A program made the position numbers and the translations under genes. A DNA stretch of 64,000 nt from assembly GCA_900596015.1 (NCBI GenBank), contig UVIF01000001.1, positions 638,513-702,512 on the forward strand, in the 5' to 3' direction. The notes beneath the pieces were generated by a model that saw nothing but the letters and a program-made list of their open reading frames with translations, was not told the origin of the DNA and ran no database searches. Below, in pieces: positions 18,453-27,322 of the stretch (the stretch's first letter is position 1; each line of letters opens with the position of its first letter). The DNA is from Pseudomonas viridiflava (GTDB taxonomy: Bacteria > Pseudomonadota > Gammaproteobacteria > Pseudomonadales > Pseudomonadaceae).

Positions 18453-20338
18453 GGCCACCCCGATGGCAGCGTGCTCGGCGTCCTGCGGCCTTGCTCATCG
18501 CGCTGGGGCTGTGGGTCAGTCTGACCGCCGCCGTTGATCTCGACAGCCCGCGCCTGCTGGATCAGACGCTGAACAGCCAGGACTCCCGGCACTCCATCGC
18601 GCAAATTCTCGCCTCGCATCCGTCGCTGACCAGGCCCTATCAACGCGCCCAGGACTTCCTGCAGGGACAAGGGCTGGCCAGCCATACGACAACCTCTTGG
18701 GACGAACTGGATACGCTGCCTGCACGCGGCCACAGCTTGATGCTGCTGGACCGGAAGACGCCGATGTCGGCCCAGCAAGTCGACCGACTGCTGGACTGGG
18801 TGCAGCGTGGCGGCCGCGTGCTGGCGGTCGCCGACGCCTTGTGGAACGAGGCCAACGCCAGCAGTGGGGATGCGCTGCTCGACCGTCTGCAGATTCGCGT
18901 GCAGTCGAGCTCGCAGTTGCCACAATTGCCGCCGGCCGCGGGCGACGACTACCCCTCGCTGACCAAGCTTTATCTGGAAGACGAATCGGCGCCTGCCTAC
19001 ATGGGTTTCGACACGCAACGCCATCTCGATGACCCGACCGGCAAGGTTCAGTCCTGGGCCAACAGCAACGGCGCCACGCATTTGATGCAGATGACCTATG
19101 GCGAGGGCCTCATCACGCTGGTCAGCGATGCGCGGTTGTGGACCGACGAGCAGATCCAACGCTACGACAACGCCTGGTTGCTGTGGTACCTGAATCAGGG
19201 CAGCGAGGTGACCTGGCTGTTCGAGCCGGTGCCTGAGCCGCGTCGACGATACGCGCCGTGGGTGTTTGCCGCGCTGCTGCTGGCAGCCGTGCCGGGCCTG
19301 TGGTGGATCAGGACGCGACAGCGTCCACATCGTGCGCCGACTCTGCTGGACCGGGGTCAGCTGCGGGTCGTTCGTGAGCGGGGACGCCGGTCCCTGCGCG
19401 AGTTGGGGCCGGGGGAAGTACTGGGCGCCCTGCAGCGAGACCTGTTGCAGCGTGCCTGCCTGCATCATCCGGGCTTCGAGACGCTCGCGGTGGCCGAGCA
19501 ATGGCAGGTGCTGGCTCAACTTTCGCAGCAATCGACCCGCAGCATTGGTGCCGCGCTGATGCCCGTGCGCGGTCGGCGGATGCCCGCTCGAGTGTTCACC
19601 GGTACGGTGGCGCAACTGCAGAGCCTGCGCGACAGCCTGGGCCCGATTTCGGCGGCAGCACGTACCGGCCACTCCATCGGTGCTGCAGCAGAGGCAGTCG
19701 AGCCGTCAGGGGGTCCGGCCGGCCGAGCGGTGATGATCCTCCTCGAGTGCGGCGCCTGGTCCGGTCACCGAGGGGCGCATTCCAGCGACCTGAAGCATGC
19801 CGTGCACGCGTGCTTGCAACTGGGTGAAGCGGTACTGGCTGACGGATTCGCCGTCGGCCTGTACGTATCTTCCAGCGAACCGCCCGTGCACCTGATGCCG
19901 CAATCCGGCGCCGAGCAGTTGCAGCGCATGGGTGAAGCGCTCGCGCAACTCGAGCCTTGCTCGGTAACCGGCGATCCTGCCGTGATCATGCATGCCTTGC
20001 ACGGCGAGGGGTACGACTGCGCGCTGACGGTGATGGTGACCGGCTTTCATGCCGGCATCGAGTCGACGCTGCCCCATGCACTGAGCAGGGTCACATCGCA
20101 CCACCCGGTGGTGCTGGCCAGCCTGCGCGATGAGGCGCTCGAACGGCTGCGTCAACAGCCGGTCCGCAACCACCGCGACGCTCTGCTCTACTGTGGCGCA
20201 ATGCAACACCTGCTGTTGCGTCAGCGCCTGCACGATCGGCTAGCCGCAGGCGGCGTCAATGTCGTGGACGCATGGCCTGGGGAGATCGCCGCGGAGTTAC
20301 TGATGCGTTATCGAAGCCTGCGGCAGCCGCGCACCTGA
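18449..20338 (+). CDS. DUF4350 protein fused in frame to the C-terminal part of a DUF58 protein
   Basis: A 629-residue open frame starting, by best fit, at TTG 18449 overlapping the pcpS stop (TTGA). Residues ~1-400 look like DUF4350: one N-terminal membrane helix, a soluble domain, a second helix (YAPWVFAALLLAAVPGLWWI) and a C-terminal tail ending TVAQLQSLRDSL. From about residue 425 it matches the end of DUF58 proteins: a strand MILLECG where a VWA metal site would sit, a GFAVGLYV strand, HHPVVLASLRDEALERL and a closing ELLMRYRSLRQ. The MoxR ATPase and the first half of DUF58, normally encoded between these parts, are missing. The metal-site residues are degenerate. No frameshift or stop is seen, so it may be expressed; function unknown. 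Confidence 0.75.
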   Translation: MRPPRWQRARRPAALLIALGLWVSLTAAVDLDSPRLLDQTLNSQDSRHSIAQILASHPSLTRPYQRAQDFLQGQGLASHTTTSWDELDTLPARGHSLMLLDRKTPMSAQQVDRLLDWVQRGGRVLAVADALWNEANASSGDALLDRLQIRVQSSSQLPQLPPAAGDDYPSLTKLYLEDESAPAYMGFDTQRHLDDPTGKVQSWANSNGATHLMQMTYGEGLITLVSDARLWTDEQIQRYDNAWLLWYLNQGSEVTWLFEPVPEPRRRYAPWVFAALLLAAVPGLWWIRTRQRPHRAPTLLDRGQLRVVRERGRRSLRELGPGEVLGALQRDLLQRACLHHPGFETLAVAEQWQVLAQLSQQSTRSIGAALMPVRGRRMPARVFTGTVAQLQSLRDSLGPISAAARTGHSIGAAAEAVEPSGGPAGRAVMILLECGAWSGHRGAHSSDLKHAVHACLQLGEAVLADGFAVGLYVSSSEPPVHLMPQSGAEQLQRMGEALAQLEPCSVTGDPAVIMHALHGEGYDCALTVMVTGFHAGIESTLPHALSRVTSHHPVVLASLRDEALERLRQQPVRNHRDALLYCGAMQHLLLRQRLHDRLAAGGVNVVDAWPGEIAAELLMRYRSLRQPRT

Positions 20339-20353
20339 ACCGCGAAAGCCCCC

Positions 20354-20758
20354 TCAGGCCGACGTGCCATGGGGATGGAAGGTGAAATAGTGGCGCAGGG
20401 CGTCGACCAGCTTGAGAAACTCGGTGGGCGCCTGGCCCTGCAGTTCGAAGCCTGAATCGTAGTGCCCCGGCGTGGCGTCTTCATGGCACCACAGGCAATG
20501 AGCGGAAAGGTCTATGAGCTTGAGCTCGCCTTCGACCGACGGGATTTTCACCTGCAGCTCGAACACCGGCCCGACCAGCAGCGGCAGCTCGCTGATCAGC
20601 ATCAGCCCTACATCCGAAACGTTGCCCATGTAGCCCATGGCACGACCGGTGTGACGGTTGTAGACCTTGAGGTAGTACGGCAGTTGATGCCGCTCGATCC
20701 GACGCTCGGTGTACATGATGGGCCTGCTGTAGATATCCGGCATATGTGTCGTGTTCAT
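20354..20758 (-). CDS. PilZ domain protein (cyclic-di-GMP binding)
   Basis: A 134-residue single-domain PilZ protein. It has RRIER (Arg19...Arg23) and NVSDVG (Asn46, Ser48, Gly51), the RxxxR and D/NxSxxG elements that bind cyclic-di-GMP. The start is uncertain: AGAGG abuts the first ATG (20758), while a second ATG at 20743 gives too long a spacing. Output is unknown; it may answer to diguanylate cyclases such as the one encoded at 24182-25288. It converges on the DUF4350-DUF58 gene with a 15-bp gap. Confidence 0.88.
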   Translation of the reverse strand: MNTTHMPDIYSRPIMYTERRIERHQLPYYLKVYNRHTGRAMGYMGNVSDVGLMLISELPLLVGPVFELQVKIPSVEGELKLIDLSAHCLWCHEDATPGHYDSGFELQGQAPTEFLKLVDALRHYFTFHPHGTSA

Positions 20759-20838
20759 CCTCTGTCGTTTCGTAGGTCCACTCGTCCAGCGTAGCCCAGG
20801 CCTTCTGCAAGGCCGTTTCAGGGTACAGGAAATTTACC

Positions 20839-21213
20839 TCAGAATGCCGCCGGCCGTGGCTGCGCGGGCACACCCGGACGCACGTGGCCCAGTTGATCGA
20901 GTGTCTGCAGACGCGCCTGGGCGCGGTAGGCATACTCGCTGGAAGGATAGCGGTTGATGATGTACTGGTAGGTCTGGGCGGCGTCGACGTACAGCTTCTG
21001 GCGCTCCAGGCACTGGCCGCGCAGCATCGAGACTTCCGGCTGCACGTAGGGCCGCGACCGGCTCTTGCGGTCGACCTGGGACAGTTCCAGCACGACCTTC
21101 TCGCAGTTGCCGTCGTCGTAGGCGCGGTAGGCACTGTTCAAATGCTGGTCCATCGACCAGCGGGTGCAGCCTGACACGGCGATGGCCAGGGCAATCAATA
21201 CAAGCGCGCGCAT
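20839..21213 (-). CDS. small TPR-like lipoprotein
   Basis: A 124-residue protein with a lipoprotein signal peptide (MRALVLIALAIAVSGC; the lipobox VSGC puts the lipidated cysteine at residue 16). A helical region with tetratricopeptide character follows (NSAYRAYDDGNCEKVVLELSQ, YQYIINRYPSSEYAYRAQARL). AGGAGA stands 5 nt before the ATG. Residue +2 after the cysteine is Thr, so outer-membrane sorting is expected. No specific function recognised. Confidence 0.8.
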   Translation of the reverse strand: MRALVLIALAIAVSGCTRWSMDQHLNSAYRAYDDGNCEKVVLELSQVDRKSRSRPYVQPEVSMLRGQCLERQKLYVDAAQTYQYIINRYPSSEYAYRAQARLQTLDQLGHVRPGVPAQPRPAAF

Positions 21214-21404
21214 GGGATTCTCCTGCCGCAGGGGGGGTATCAGGGTTTATCGACCCGTCGCCGGGAATCTTCAATACCCAAGCGTCGGATGCCGGTGTAC
21301 GCAAATCCTCCCGGCCGATTCCTCTTCATGTTGTGCAGAGGAACGATGACTACAGCGCAATTGAGGAGTAGCCTTTGGCAGCGCTTCAATAAAGGAGTCA
21401 GTGC

Positions 21405-22859
21405 ATGACCGTTCGCCGTACCAAAATCGTTGCCACCCTGGGCCCCGCCTCCAACTCGCCGGAAGTGATCGAACAACTGATCAAGGCCGGTCTGGATGTC
21501 GCTCGCCTGAACTTTTCCCACGGTACACCGGATGAGCACAAGGCTCGCGCCCGTCTGATCCGCGAGATCGCTGCGCGCCTGGGGCGTCACGTCGCCCTGC
21601 TCGGCGACCTGCAAGGTCCGAAGATCCGCATCGCCAAGTTCACCAACAAACGCATCGAACTGAAGGTCGGCGACCGCTTCACCTTCTCTACCAGCCATCC
21701 GCTCACCGACGGCAACCAGGAGGTCGTGGGTATCGACTACCCGGACCTGGTCAAGGATTGCGGCGTGGGCGACGAACTGTTGCTCGACGATGGCCGCGTG
21801 GTCATGCGCGTGGAAACCGCCACCGCCGACTCGCTGCACTGCTCGGTACTGATCGGCGGTCCGCTGTCCGACCACAAGGGCATCAACCGCCGCGGTGGTG
21901 GCCTGACCGCACCGGCCCTGACCGAGAAAGACAAGGCGGACATCAAGCTCGCCGCCGAGATGGACCTGGACTATCTGGCCGTGTCTTTCCCGCGTGATGC
22001 GTCGGACATGGAATACGCGCGCCAGTTGCGCGACGAGTCGGGCGGCACCGCCTGGCTGGTGGCCAAGATCGAACGCGCCGAAGCAGTCGCCGACGACGAG
22101 ACCCTCGACGGTCTGATCCGCGCCAGCGACGCTGTCATGGTGGCCCGCGGCGACCTGGGTGTGGAGATCGGCGACGCCGAGCTGATCGGCATTCAGAAAA
22201 AGATCATCCAGCACGCTCGCCGCAACAACAAAGCGGTGATCGTGGCGACCCAGATGATGGAGTCGATGATCCAGAACCCGATGCCGACCCGCGCCGAAGT
22301 GTCCGACGTGGCCAACGCCGTGCTCGACTACACCGATGCCGTGATGCTGTCTGCCGAAAGTGCTGCCGGCTCCTACCCGATCGAAGCCGTGCAGGCCATG
22401 GCGCGGATCATCGTCGGCGCGGAAAAGCATCCGACCAGCAAGAAGTCCAGCCATCGTCTGTACACGCAGTTCCAGCGGTGCGACGAAAGCATCGCGCTGG
22501 CCGCCATGTACACCGCGAACCATTTCCCGGGTGTGAAGGCAATCATCGCGCTCACGGAAACCGGCTACACCTCGCTGATCATGTCGCGCCTGCGTTCTTC
22601 GGTGCCGATCTTCGCCTTCTCGCCACAGCGGGCCACCCAGGCCCGTGCCGCGATGTTCCGTGGGGTCTACCCGGTGAACTTCGATCCGGCCGTTCTGCCG
22701 CCGAGCGAAGTGAGCAAGGCTGCCATCGACAAGCTGCTCGAGATGGGCATCGTGCAACAGGGCGACTGGGTCATCCTGACCAAGGGTGATAGCTACGCGC
22801 AAACGGGTGGCACGAACGGGATGAAAATCCTGCACGTGGGTGACCCGCTGGTCGACTGA
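21405..22859 (+). CDS. pyk: pyruvate kinase
   Basis: Converts phosphoenolpyruvate and ADP to pyruvate and ATP. The 484-residue protein starts MTVRRTKIVATLGPAS and has LNFSHG, GDLQGPKIR, VARGDLGVEIG and KAVIVATQMMESM, the active-site signature blocks. A strong AAAGGAG lies before the ATG. It is followed by its own terminator. The sequence resembles the PykA type of pseudomonads; a second isozyme (PykF) may exist outside the window. Confidence 0.97.
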   Translation: MTVRRTKIVATLGPASNSPEVIEQLIKAGLDVARLNFSHGTPDEHKARARLIREIAARLGRHVALLGDLQGPKIRIAKFTNKRIELKVGDRFTFSTSHPLTDGNQEVVGIDYPDLVKDCGVGDELLLDDGRVVMRVETATADSLHCSVLIGGPLSDHKGINRRGGGLTAPALTEKDKADIKLAAEMDLDYLAVSFPRDASDMEYARQLRDESGGTAWLVAKIERAEAVADDETLDGLIRASDAVMVARGDLGVEIGDAELIGIQKKIIQHARRNNKAVIVATQMMESMIQNPMPTRAEVSDVANAVLDYTDAVMLSAESAAGSYPIEAVQAMARIIVGAEKHPTSKKSSHRLYTQFQRCDESIALAAMYTANHFPGVKAIIALTETGYTSLIMSRLRSSVPIFAFSPQRATQARAAMFRGVYPVNFDPAVLPPSEVSKAAIDKLLEMGIVQQGDWVILTKGDSYAQTGGTNGMKILHVGDPLVD

Positions 22860-22879
22860 TAGCCGTTGACTGCAAGACC

Positions 22880-22914
22880 AAAGGCCCCGGGGTGAACACC
22901 TCGGGGCCTTTGTC
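22880..22914 (+). terminator. hairpin terminator of pyk
   Basis: AAAGGCCCCGGGGTG at 22880-22894 can pair with CACCTCGGGGCCTTT at 22897-22911 with one G-T wobble, followed by a short T-rich tail. It lies about 20 bases after the pyk stop. Confidence 0.85.
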
Positions 22915-22951
22915 GTTTCCGCTGCGGTGGGTCAGATGCATCATCCAAACC

Positions 22952-22979
22952 CTTTCGCGGGCAGAGCCCGCTCCCACAG
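22952..22979 (+). repeat. REP element, left boundary of the tandem array
   Basis: Contains TTCGCGGGCAGAGCCCGCTCCCACAG, the P. putida-type REP. It reads directly into the first 14-bp unit, whose start CCCACAG is also the REP end. Confidence 0.92.
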
Positions 22980-23210
22980 TAGTGATCCCACAGTAGTGAT
23001 CCCACAGTAGTGATCCCACAGTAGTGATTCCACAGTGGTGATCCCACAGTAGTGATCCCACAGTAGTGATCCCACAGTAGTGATTCCACAGTGGTGATTC
23101 CACAGTGGTGATTCCACAGTGGTGATCCCACAGTAATGATTCCACAGTGGTGATTCCACAGTAGTGATTCCACAGTGGTGATTCCACAGTGGTGATCCCA
23201 CAGTGGTCAT
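22973..23210. repeat. 17-copy 14-bp tandem repeat array
   Basis: Seventeen uninterrupted units, exactly 238 bp. Seven are CCCACAGTAGTGAT (units 1-4, 6-8) and seven TCCACAGTGGTGAT (5, 9-11, 13, 15, 16). Unit 12 is CCCACAGTAATGAT, unit 14 TCCACAGTAGTGAT and unit 17 CCCACAGTGGTCAT. Base 1 and base 9 vary together (C with TAGTG, T with TGGTG) in nearly all units. The array has no stop codon in several minus-strand frames because 14 x 3 is a multiple of the period, so apparent proteins there are artefacts. Confidence 0.97.
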
Positions 23211-23218
23211 CCCGTTGC

Positions 23219-23245
23219 CCCTGTGGGAGCGGGCTCTGCCCGCGA
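23219..23245 (-). repeat. REP element in inverse orientation, right boundary of the array
   Basis: CCTGTGGGAGCGGGCTCTGCCCGCGAA is the inverse complement of the left REP at 22952-22979. The two REPs could pair across the whole array. Confidence 0.92.
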
Positions 23246-23259
23246 ATGCGTGTTACGAC

Positions 23260-24189
23260 TCAGCCGCGGCCGACGAAGACATCGCTGTAAAGCTGACTTC
23301 TGGGCAGGCCGGCCAGGAACAGCCGTCGGGAAAACTCTTCCACGCTGATCGGCGAGCCGCACACCAGGGCGATGGTCTGGCGCGACAGCAGGCGCAACGG
23401 CGGTGGCTCGCCTGCCGGGAACTGTTCTACCGCAAGGTTGGGATGAAGCTGGGCAAGTGCGCGCAGAGGTTCATCCAGGTAATGCTCGTTGGCCATGTGC
23501 AACAACCGGATGGGGCCGTGATGATCTTGCCGCAACGCCTCGCGCAGTACCGCCCACAAGGGTGCCAGACCCGTACCGGCGGCGAACAACCACAATGGCC
23601 GAGCCTGCCATTCAGGGTCGTAGTGCAAGGCTCCACCGCGCACCTCGCCCAGCTGCAGGGCATCGCCAACCTTGAAACGACGAGCCTGGTCGATGAAGGC
23701 ACCGGCGCGTCGACAGTCCAGATGAAACTCCAGAAAGTCATCGCCCTGGGCGATGCTCGCAATGGAATAGGGCCGCGCAATTTGCCCCCCATCGGGTGCG
23801 GCCGTCCACAGCACCATATGCTGGCCAGCGTGATAGCGCAGCGGGCGTTCCGCGCGTAGCCGCAGGCGCAGCACGTTCGTCGAAGGCCAGTCACAGCCGA
23901 TCACTTGCGCTGTCACACCGTCGCCCTGTGGATCGAACACCGCCACCTGCAAATCCTCGACAACGTGACACTGACAGGCCAGGCGCCAGCCCTGCTCACG
24001 CTTGGTGGCATTCAAGGCATCGGGCTTGCGGTCCTGTGGTTCGCCGCCAACGCAGCGCACCAGGCAAGCGTGGCAACTGCCGGCGCGACAACTGAAGGGC
24101 ACCTGCAGGCCGGCCTGGTTGAGTGCGTCGAGCAGGTTGCTGCCTGCCGCCACCGTCCAGCGCCTGCCACCGACGTCCAGCTCAGGCAT
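23260..24189 (-). CDS. 2Fe-2S ferredoxin/FAD/NAD(P)H oxidoreductase
   Basis: A 309-residue single-chain electron-transfer protein. The N-terminal plant-type ferredoxin domain has Cys34, Cys39, Cys42 (CRAGSCHAC) and a fourth ligand among Cys72/Cys74. An FAD domain with RPYS at 137-140 follows, then an NAD domain with GTGLAPLWAV. The organisation matches reductase subunits of oxygenase systems, but no oxygenase lies nearby. It overlaps the end of the GGDEF gene by 8 bp, so the two are co-transcribed. The same order (reductase, GGDEF gene, fumarase) is, as I recall, found in P. aeruginosa. Confidence 0.85.
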   Translation of the reverse strand: MPELDVGGRRWTVAAGSNLLDALNQAGLQVPFSCRAGSCHACLVRCVGGEPQDRKPDALNATKREQGWRLACQCHVVEDLQVAVFDPQGDGVTAQVIGCDWPSTNVLRLRLRAERPLRYHAGQHMVLWTAAPDGGQIARPYSIASIAQGDDFLEFHLDCRRAGAFIDQARRFKVGDALQLGEVRGGALHYDPEWQARPLWLFAAGTGLAPLWAVLREALRQDHHGPIRLLHMANEHYLDEPLRALAQLHPNLAVEQFPAGEPPPLRLLSRQTIALVCGSPISVEEFSRRLFLAGLPRSQLYSDVFVGRG

Positions 24190-25288
24190 CGGCCATGTCC
24201 CACGCAGCCGCGCAACGATTGCGGCCCTCGCCCTTGGCGCGATACAGCGCCTGGTCGGCACGCTGCAGCGCGTCATCCAGGTCGTCGCCCGGCACCAGCA
24301 TCGTCATGCCCACCGACAGACTCAGATTGGCTGCGCCCAGCCCTTGCGGATCGGCGTCGGCAAAGGCGCTGCGCAGCCGCTCGCAACAACGCACCAGCTG
24401 GTCTGCGTCGACTTCGGGCATGAGCAGCACGAATTCTTCACCGCCGTACCGCGCCAGTACGTCGCCGTCGCGCAGGCAGTTTTGGGTCAAGGCCGCAAAC
24501 GCCTGCAGCACCTGGTCACCGGCCGCGTGGCCGTGGATATCGTTTATGCGCTTGAAATGATCGAGGTCGATCAGCGCCAGGCCATGCTCGACACCGGGCT
24601 TGAGTGTGGCCAGTTCGCGCGAGGCCAGGCGCAGGAAGTGTCGACGGTTGAACAAGCCTGTCAGCTCGTCGGTGGCGACCAGGTCTTCGAGCTGGCGCAT
24701 CATGCCCCGCAGGGTGTCCTGGTGGGCCTGCAAGGCATAACGGCGTTGGCGCATGCGTTGGCGCGAGGTCTGTACATAGCTTGCATACATGCACAACCAC
24801 AGCAGCACTACCAGCATGGCGCAGATCTGCAGGGTAGCCAGGCCCGGGTCCGGCAAGGCCATGCGGTAGGCCTCCCACAGGTTGACCCCGACGAAAGCGA
24901 CGAACACCACCAGCGCACAGCGCACGAAAGCTAGACGCGGCAGGTGGAAAACACCGAACAGCAGGATCAACACATACACCACCATGAAAGTGCCGCGCGC
25001 CACTTCCAGGTTGCCGATCAACCAGGTGTGCCAGGCCACGGCAAGCAACACCTGAAACTCGGTGAGGCTGGGATCGCTGAAGCGTTGATTGGCACCGCTG
25101 CGGAAAACCCAGTACAGCGCGCCCTGGCTGATCGCAACCAGGCAGGTGGTGCTTACCGCCGTAACCAGGGACACACGGCAATACTGCGTCAGGACCGCCA
25201 CCCACACCAGCGCCACTACCAAAGCGTAAGTGCCGGCGGCCAGTGAGAAACGCTTGATCAGTAAATGTTGCAGGGTGGACTCGGTCAC
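24182..25288 (-). CDS. membrane-bound diguanylate cyclase (GGDEF), SadC-like by context
   Basis: A 368-residue protein with about six hydrophobic segments in residues 15-170 and a C-terminal GGDEF domain. The active-site motif is GGEEF at 282-286 and an inhibitory site RxxD (RDGD, 273-276) lies five residues upstream, so an active, product-inhibited cyclase is expected. The position beside a ferredoxin reductase and fumarase matches P. aeruginosa sadC as I recall it, but this protein is shorter. Start uncertain: GTG 25288 (VTESTLQHLL) is my choice; ATG 25360 would add 24 residues without a ribosome site. Confidence 0.85.
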   Translation of the reverse strand: MTESTLQHLLIKRFSLAAGTYALVVALVWVAVLTQYCRVSLVTAVSTTCLVAISQGALYWVFRSGANQRFSDPSLTEFQVLLAVAWHTWLIGNLEVARGTFMVVYVLILLFGVFHLPRLAFVRCALVVFVAFVGVNLWEAYRMALPDPGLATLQICAMLVVLLWLCMYASYVQTSRQRMRQRRYALQAHQDTLRGMMRQLEDLVATDELTGLFNRRHFLRLASRELATLKPGVEHGLALIDLDHFKRINDIHGHAAGDQVLQAFAALTQNCLRDGDVLARYGGEEFVLLMPEVDADQLVRCCERLRSAFADADPQGLGAANLSLSVGMTMLVPGDDLDDALQRADQALYRAKGEGRNRCAAAWDMADA

Positions 25289-25618
25289 TCGCAGGCTCGC
25301 TGTGCTGAATGGGAATCCCTCCCCTGATTGCACCGTAATAGTGCAAAGGCGTGATGCCATAGTAATGGCCAAGGGGTGAAATAACTATTCAAATTTGGAT
25401 TGCTCGACGAAGTCTACTGGCTACCGGACCAACGGCGCATCCGCCTCGACACCACGCAAACCCGCCAATCCAGAGTGTCAGCTCGATCCAGCCGCGCTAT
25501 ACTGCCGCGCCTTTTTCGCGCCAACCTGCTACAAGTTGACGCACCTCGAAAGCCACGCGCCAGGCAAGACCTGACCCGCTTTTTCAACGAATGTTCCCCA
25601 ACAAGAGGAGCGCGCCCC

Positions 25619-27142
25619 ATGACCGTGATCAAACAAGACGACCTGATTCAGAGCGTCGCCGACGCCCTGCAATTCATTTCCTATTACCACCCCGTGGATT
25701 TCATTCAGGCCATGCACCAGGCCTACCTGCGTGAAGAATCCCCGGCAGCGCGCGACTCCATTGCCCAGATCCTGATCAACTCGCGCATGTGCGCCACCGG
25801 CCACCGGCCGATCTGCCAGGACACCGGCATCGTCACCGTATTCGTGCGCGTAGGCATGGATGTACGTTGGGACGGCGCCACAATGGGCTTGGACGATATG
25901 ATCAACGAGGGCGTGCGGCGCGCCTACAACCTGCCGGAAAACGTGCTGCGCGCGTCCATCCTGGCCGACCCGGCAGGCGCTCGCCGAAACACCAAGGACA
26001 ACACGCCGGCCGTGATCCACTACTCCATCGTTCCCGGCAACACCGTGGAAGTGGACGTGGCGGCCAAGGGTGGCGGCTCCGAGAACAAGTCGAAGATGGC
26101 CATGCTCAACCCGTCCGATTCGATCGTCGACTGGGTACTCAAGACCGTGCCGACCATGGGCGCGGGCTGGTGCCCGCCCGGCATGCTCGGCATCGGTATC
26201 GGCGGCACGGCCGAGAAGGCTGCGGTAATGGCCAAGGAAGTGTTGATGGAGTCCATCGACATCCACGAACTCAAGGCACGCGGCCCACAGAACCGTATCG
26301 AGGAGATCCGTCTGGAGCTGTTCGACAAGGTCAACCAGTTGGGCATCGGTGCCCAGGGCCTGGGCGGCCTGACCACCGTGCTCGACGTCAAGATCATGGA
26401 CTACCCGACCCACGCCGCCTCGCTGCCGGTGTGCATGATCCCCAACTGCGCCGCCACTCGCCACGCCCACTTCGTGCTCGACGGCTCCGGCCCGGCACAG
26501 CTGGAAGCGCCGGACCTGGACGCCTACCCGGAAATCGTCTGGGAAGCCGGCCCATCGGCTCGCCGCGTGAACCTCGACACGCTGACGCCTGAAGAGGTGC
26601 AAAGCTGGCAGCCCGGCGAGACCATCCTGCTCAATGGCAAGATGCTCACCGGCCGCGATGCTGCGCACAAGCGCATGGTCGAGATGCTCAACAGGGGTGA
26701 AACCCTGCCGGTGGACCTCAAGGGCCGTTTCATCTACTACGTCGGCCCGGTCGACCCGGTGCGCGAAGAAGTGGTCGGCCCAGCGGGCCCGACCACCGCC
26801 ACGCGGATGGACAAGTTCACCCGGCAGATCCTCGACCAGACCGGCCTGCTGGGCATGATCGGCAAGTCCGAGCGTGGCCCTACCGCCATCGAGGCGATCA
26901 AGGACCACAAGGCCGTGTACCTGATGGCCGTCGGTGGCGCCGCCTACCTGGTGGCTCAGGCCATCAAGAAGTCGCGCGTGGTGGCCTTCGAAGAACTGGG
27001 TATGGAAGCCATCTACGAGTTCGACGTGAAGGACATGCCGGTCACCGTAGCCGTGGACAGCAAAGGCGAATCGGTACACATCACCGGGCCGGCCATCTGG
27101 CAAGCCAGGATCGCCGAAAGCCTGGCGGTGGAAGTGCAGTAA
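25619..27142 (+). CDS. fumA: class I fumarate hydratase (iron-sulfur)
   Basis: Interconverts fumarate and malate in the TCA cycle using a 4Fe-4S cluster. The 507-residue protein shows CATGHRPICQDTGIVTVFV, the alpha-domain block with cluster cysteines, and a C-terminal beta domain with GKMLTGRDAAHKRM and the conserved GPTTATRMD. AGAGGAG is 8 nt before the ATG. It is divergent from the GGDEF gene and ends in a clear terminator. Confidence 0.95.
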   Translation: MTVIKQDDLIQSVADALQFISYYHPVDFIQAMHQAYLREESPAARDSIAQILINSRMCATGHRPICQDTGIVTVFVRVGMDVRWDGATMGLDDMINEGVRRAYNLPENVLRASILADPAGARRNTKDNTPAVIHYSIVPGNTVEVDVAAKGGGSENKSKMAMLNPSDSIVDWVLKTVPTMGAGWCPPGMLGIGIGGTAEKAAVMAKEVLMESIDIHELKARGPQNRIEEIRLELFDKVNQLGIGAQGLGGLTTVLDVKIMDYPTHAASLPVCMIPNCAATRHAHFVLDGSGPAQLEAPDLDAYPEIVWEAGPSARRVNLDTLTPEEVQSWQPGETILLNGKMLTGRDAAHKRMVEMLNRGETLPVDLKGRFIYYVGPVDPVREEVVGPAGPTTATRMDKFTRQILDQTGLLGMIGKSERGPTAIEAIKDHKAVYLMAVGGAAYLVAQAIKKSRVVAFEELGMEAIYEFDVKDMPVTVAVDSKGESVHITGPAIWQARIAESLAVEVQ

Positions 27143-27161
27143 CGGTCGTTGCGTTACGTTG

Positions 27162-27190
27162 AAAAGCCCGGCCCAGTGCCGGGCTTTTTG
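27162..27190 (+). terminator. terminator of the fumarase gene
   Basis: Stem AAAAGCCCGGC (27162-27172), loop CCAGT, stem GCCGGGCTTTT with a T-run to 27189. Classic intrinsic terminator 20 bases after the stop. Confidence 0.93.
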
Positions 27191-27322
27191 CTTTTCCGAG
27201 CCGCATCCCGCGACCATAGCGGCGTTGTCTGGCTTTGCCTACCTATCAGTTCTGTGGATACCCCGCTCTCGGCATGCCGGCTAAAAAGTCGGCCCTGATC
27301 ACTCCGATGAGCGAGATACCTG

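Noticed and set aside
22771..23210. Three overlapping minus-strand open frames of 89-138 residues with a repeating Trp-Asn/Asp-His-Cys pattern
   Set aside because: They are produced by the 14-bp array: three units make 42 bases, so every frame repeats a 14-residue motif without stops. No ribosome site, and they run into pyk and the REP.
22973..23210. CRISPR array
   Set aside because: Units are contiguous with no spacers, unit length is only 14 bp and no cas genes are present.
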